Part shown: positions 60,062 through 64,000 of the stretch, one piece after another
How positions within the stretch are numbered: position 1 is the stretch's first letter
How the letters are laid out: each line of letters begins with the position of its first letter
Source of the DNA: Tamarix chinensis
Lineage: Eukaryota > Streptophyta > Magnoliopsida > Caryophyllales > Tamaricaceae
Length of the DNA stretch: 64,000 bases
Reading direction: 5' to 3'
Assembly (NCBI GenBank): GCA_030549775.1
Contig: CM060175.1
Location: forward strand, 14,574,955 to 14,638,954
Translations under genes and position numbers: made by a program
The notes under the pieces: generated by a model
Told to the model about the DNA's origin: nothing
What the model saw: only the letters and a program-made list of their open reading frames with translations
The model's database searches: none

Positions 60062-60873
60062 ATGATCAAGACTCATTATTTATTATGTTGGAAGCAAATA
60101 GATGAGTTAAAAGAATATGAAGCTATATCTCTTATAGAGAAGTGTAGAGATATTATCCAAAATAAGCTACCTATTAACTTAAAAGATCCCGATTCATTTT
60201 CTATTCCATGCATTATTGGCAATATTTCTATTAATCGTGCATTATGTGATTTGGATACAAGTGTGAGTTTAATGCCATTGTCTGTGTGTGACAATTTGAA
60301 AATGGGAGATTTAAAGCCCACCACCATCTCCTTATAGTTGGCTAATCGATCGGTGAGATGTTCGGTAGGTATTTTTGAGGATGTACCCATCCAGGTTGGT
60401 AAGTTTTTTTTATACCAGTTAACTTTGTTATTCTAGAAACTGAGGTAGATTCTCAAATTCCTATAATTCTAGATAGTCCCTTCCTAGCTAATGCTGGAGT
60501 TATCATTGATATTAAAAATGGAAGGCTTTATTTGAATGGTGGAAATGAGAAGGTGGAGTTTGATTTATCTAATATTATGAAATTTCCTCTAATCAATGAC
60601 GCCTATTACAGGATTGACTCGATTGACAAGGTGGTGAATGAGGATCTTGTTGAACGCTTCTCAAGTGACCATCTTAATGAATGTTTGATGAGAAGTGGGT
60701 TACCTAGTGATGAAAATATTGAAATTGCTGGTTTTGCCAAGATGTTGGAGGAAACTCCCGTTTTTCCTCAAATAAAGAAAAATACAGCAATTCTGGAAGT
60801 GGAATCAAGTATCCATGCCCTAAAAAAGGAGGTAATACCTATGGTGGAGTTAAAACCCCTCCTTATTCACTAA
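60062..60873 (+). pseudogene. Athila-type protease region
   Basis: The frame passes through KCRDIIQNKLPINLKDP and FSIPCIIGNISINRALCDL; the usual DLGAS catalytic core reads DLDTS, then VSLMPLSV and LKPTTISL. A TAG follows, then LANRSVRCSVGIFEDVPIQV, a frameshift, and an open stretch at 60532-60873 containing KVEFDLSNIMKFP. Order and motifs are those of the retropepsin segment of Athila-lineage Ty3/gypsy polyproteins. Gag upstream is missing. Stops and frameshifts make it non-functional. Confidence 0.82.
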
Positions 60874-60908
60874 GGTATGAGTCTCTTGACTCTAATTCTA
60901 AACACCCT

Positions 60909-61800
60909 ATGATTGTGAATGCTAGCCTAAGTAGGGTAGAAATTGAAAAGCTTCTTATAATTTTTAGGCTACATAGAAAAGCCATTGGTTATACCACAAA
61001 TGATCTTAAAGGCATAAACCCTTCCATTTGCATGCATTGTATTCTTTTAGAAGAAGGGTACAAGCCCTCCATTGAACATCAAAGGAGATTGAACCCTAAT
61101 ATGAAAGAAGTGGTGAGAAAAGAAGTCCTTAAGCTACTTGACATGGGAGTCATCTACCCTATTTTAGATAATTATTGGGTGAGTCTGGTACAGGTAGTAC
61201 CTCAAAAGGGATGAAGGTCATTCCTTAAGAATGAGAAAATATAATTAATCCCAAAAAGAACCATCACGGGTTGGCGCATGTGCATATACTATAGAAAATT
61301 AAATAAGACCACTCATAAGCATCATTTTCCCCTACCATTTTATCGATCAATTGTTAGAAAGGTCGGCTCTTCATTCTTATTTTTTTACTTAGCTTTGTAT
61401 TTAGTATTATTCCAAATCCCCATTTACCCAACCGAATAGGAAAAAACTACATTTACATGTCCCTAAGCCACCTTTTCCTATCAAAGGATGCCTTTTGGCC
61501 TATGTAATGCTCTTGCCATCTTTCAATAATGTATGATGTCTATATTTTCTAACATTATTGAAGACATAGAAGAAGTTTTTATGGATGATTTTTCGGTCTA
61601 TGGTACTACTTTTGATAATTGTTTAAGAAATCTTTTTAGGGTCTTAAAGAGGTGTAAGGAAGTGAATTTCGTTTTGAATTTGGAGAAGTGCCATTCTTTG
61701 GTATAAGAAGAGATTTTTCTTGGTCACCTAGTCTTTAGTCGAGGTATTATGGTAGATAGGGCAAAAATCAACATTATTAAAAAGATGCCACCCCGACTTC
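60909..61800 (+). pseudogene. Athila-type reverse transcriptase, mutated
   Basis: The first 101 codons are open (core ICMHCILLEEGYKPSIEHQR and VRKEVLKLLDMGVIYP). Then come TGWRMCIYYRKLNKTTHKHH, a decayed stretch in which the first catalytic Asp is lost, RMPFGL-CNA, and the intact VFMDDFSVYG catalytic motif near 61574-61603. LEKCHSLV and FLGHLV follow. At least a dozen stops or frameshifts lie between blocks. Lineage is called from the MDD motif and the TGWR/RKLN context. Confidence 0.82.
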
Positions 61801-62520
61801 TATTAGAGGTGTGTATAACTTCCTGGGACACGCCGGTTTCTATCAGCAATTCGTTAAGGGGTTTTCAAAAATTACTAAACTTTTAACTCAATTACTCATC
61901 AAAGATATGCCTTTTGATTATAACCAATTGTGTTTAGATGCTTTTAACATGTTAAAACGGGCATTGAAAACTGCCCTAGTGATGCAAACCCCTGAGTGGA
62001 ACATCCTGTTCGAGGTTATGAGTGACTATATAGTGGGAGAGATCCTTAGGTAGAGAAAATATGGAAATGTATATGCGATTTATTATACCAGTTGAACCCT
62101 TGATGATGCCCAAGTTAATTACACTACAAATGAGTAAGAGCTCTTGGTTGTGGTGTTTGCATTGGATAAAATTTGATCATACTTAGTAGGATAAAAAATT
62201 ATTTTCTTCACGGACCATGCAACCCTTAAGTACTTGTTAACTAAGAAGGATGCGAAGCCATGTTTGATAAGGTGGATCCTTCTACTCTAAGAGTTTGATC
62301 TCAAAATACAGGATAAGAAGGGAATTGAGAATGTAGTGGTTGATCTTCTCTCTAAATTAAGGCAGGACATGGAGGGAGGTAAATGGGATGATTCTCTCTT
62401 TGATGATTCATTTCCATATGATAAACTTTTAGTCATCACCAATTTATTTGCCCCATGGTTTGTCGATTTTGTCAATTATAAAGCATGTGGGGTACTCCCT
62501 CCAGACTTGTCCTATTAGAA
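61801..62520 (+). pseudogene. Athila-type RNase H region
   Basis: Blocks in order are [95 protein letters not shown] and IENVVVDLLSKL. They fit the RT connection and RNase H domain of Athila/Tat elements. Three internal stops are seen. Confidence 0.8.
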
Positions 62521-62907
62521 AAAGAAGAAGTTCATCTTAAATGTCAAGCATTACTATTGGAATGATCCTCATCTTTACAAGAAATGTGCGGATGAGGTTT
62601 ACAAAAGATGTTTGTTTGAAGAGTAAGTTGGAAGTGTGATTTCTCATTGTCATTCTTCACTATATGGAGGTCATGCTAGCATTTCCAAAATAGCTTCAAA
62701 ATTTCTCCAAGCAGGTTTCTATTGGCCCAACCTTTACAAAGATGTTCGATAATACGTTAATTTATATGATCAATTTCATCATACTATTAACATATTAAGA
62801 AGAAATGAAATTCCTCTCATTAACATCTTTCAGGTTGAGCTATTTGATGTTTGGGGAATTGACTTCATGGGACCCTTACCATCCTCTTACAACAACAAGC
62901 ATCTATA
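62521..62907 (+). pseudogene. Athila-type integrase, N-terminal part
   Basis: WNDPHLYKKCADEVYKRC is followed by SVISHCHSSLYGGHAS (His pair of the HHCC finger), FYWPNLYKDV, a degenerated Cys pair, and VELFDVWGIDFMGPLP, the start of the catalytic core with its first Asp. The sequence breaks off at about 62907, just after SSYNNKH, and the rest of the core is absent. Confidence 0.8.
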
Positions 62908-63480
62908 GTACCCTTCCAATCCCAAGAAACTATGAACCTCGAGAACATTGGTGGGAGCCTCCCACTCGATGATTGCTAAAGTTTGCTAGATCCACGACTC
63001 CTCCTCGTGGAGTCAAAACTCTCATTTAGAGAGTTTAGCATACAACCTGCTCTCTTTAAGGAGTGATAAATCATACAAAGATGTTTCTCATAATCCTCTT
63101 TAATTTGAGAATGCATTAAAAAAAATCATCGTCATCAATTCCATAAATAAGGTAGTTGTATTGGTGAGCCCAAAAGGCGCCATCGTGAACTCATAGTGCC
63201 TGTATTGTGTCCTAAAATCCATTTTCATGATATCTACCTCAGTAATACATAGTTGATTATATCCTGACCTCAAGTTGACCTTCAAGAAGATCAAAGCACC
63301 CTAAAGTTGGTTAAATAAGTCAATGATCCTCGAAAGTGGATAGCATTTTTTCATTGCCAACTAGTTTAGACCCTAATAGTCTATGTAAAGATGAAGGCTC
63401 TTATCCTTCTTTTTTATAAATAAAACTAGTGCTCCCCATGGAGGCATACTCGGGCAAATGTACACAAGCTCCTGTAACTC
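62908..63480 (-). pseudogene. Chromovirus reverse transcriptase fragment
   Basis: Read on the minus strand from 63480 leftwards: [51 protein letters not shown] (the usual KIDLRSGY Asp changed to Asn), [17 protein letters not shown], and ALFMELM-like sequence. The catalytic VFIDDI motif is missing. After a deletion come remnants of HSLKRAGCMLNSLNESFD and FIVSWDWKG. The lineage is the same as the fragment at 9107-9472, but this is a separate copy. It is joined tail-to-tail with the Athila integrase. Confidence 0.8.
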
Positions 63481-64000
63481 CAACTAAGCTTTCAAATCCC
63501 TCAACCCTACAGGTGCCATTCAATAAGGTGCCTTTGAAACTGGCACCGCCCCCAGTACTAACCCAATGGTGAAGTTTATCTCATGTATTAGCGACACACT
63601 TGGTATCTCCTTCAAAAATATGTTAGGAAACTCCTAAGCAACCAAAATATTGTTTAATGTCAACAGATCCTTGTTCAGCTTTTGAGCTCCACACAAATAC
63701 TTAGAGTAACCTTTCTACACTAAGGAATACAACTTATGAGCAAATACGACCTTCATCATAGGATTAGGCTTGCATATATTATAAGATAATCTAGCACTCT
63801 AAGGTCCCCAAAATTAAATAACACATAAACTAGTAATGGATGGATGGAAAATATATCAGTAACCACATCTAGCTATCAATCAGCTTCTGCCTAGCTGATG
63901 ACATTTAGGCCCTTGCCTTATTATTCTTCATGGTATCCTCTATGATACCTTCTAGAACCCGGAGTCTATCCTCCATTCTAAGGAAAAGGGTGAGGGCCTT
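63481..64000 (-). pseudogene. Chromovirus protease-RT linker and upstream remnant
   Basis: The minus strand reads EFPNIFLKEIPSVSLIHEIN, then FTIGLVLGAVPVSKAPY, the linker before reverse transcriptase in plant chromoviruses. Farther upstream (toward 64000) is RMEDRLRVLEGIIEDTMKNN, which could be a Gag start, suggesting that most of Gag and protease is deleted. The element continues past the window edge. Confidence 0.6.

Noticed and set aside
1..64000. tRNA or rRNA genes
   Set aside because: I saw no cloverleaf with A/B boxes and no rRNA-like conserved blocks on either strand; the tRNA-Asp-like 18-mer at 45330 is a primer site only.

Overview
This looks like repeat-dominated nuclear DNA of a flowering plant. 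It is AT-rich, has no prokaryotic gene organisation, and almost every recognisable piece is a plant transposable element (Ty3/gypsy chromovirus and Athila/Tat lineages, CACTA/En-Spm, L1-type LINE). The only recognisable host gene is the 5' part of a nuclear pore gene, NUP160, in split exons on the minus strand near 33-34 kb. I cannot fix the species from the sequence. All assignments come from reading motifs by eye; no alignment or search was run.

Layout, left: 1-310 is a fragment of an Athila-like LTR, repeated at about 58.06-58.38 kb. A G/T-rich stretch starting AGGGGTGGCAA (311-850) leads into an AT-rich tandem array (850-3000). The same array resumes at 9473-10690, so the 6.5 kb between is an insertion. 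That insertion contains decayed chromovirus material, including a reverse transcriptase fragment that is itself split by a 4.4 kb minus-strand solo LTR (LTR I, 4738-9106) with a perfect 5-bp target duplication. A CACTA element begins at 11227. It carries a decayed five-exon Ptta/En-Spm-type gene (13955-15179) and a minisatellite with TTAGGG-type repeats.

Centre: two more copies of the same large LTR family sit in inverted orientation (LTR II minus 15382-17481; LTR III plus 17482-22707). They are followed by a broken LINE (22708-23975). From 24.45 to 31.74 kb comes a striking array of three consecutive ~2.47 kb palindromes, that is, one ~1.2 kb arm repeated in strictly alternating orientation. 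The NUP160 fragment follows (coding exons 32868-33975), with a possible GC-rich first exon near 35.3-35.5 kb. The 35.5-39.8 kb stretch is AT-rich and unassigned.

Right: a complete-looking non-autonomous LTR retrotransposon (39815-47269, minus strand) has 1.9 kb LTRs, a TGATG target duplication, a tRNA-Asp-type primer site and decayed gag-like ORFs but no pol. Next is a nested pair of large solo LTRs: LTR IV (47744-49201 plus 54266-57690, duplication GTTAA) is split by LTR V (49202-54265, duplication CACYC). The outermost host of these appears to be an Athila-type element whose heavily mutated pol (PR-RT-RNase H-IN) lies at 60062-62907. It abuts, in inverted orientation, a second chromovirus fragment running to the window end.

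The unusual content is structural rather than coding: the alternating palindrome array, and the conserved internal architecture of the ~5 kb LTR family (pyrimidine tract, central palindrome, short-period minisatellite, a dyad-box array and a terminal hairpin).
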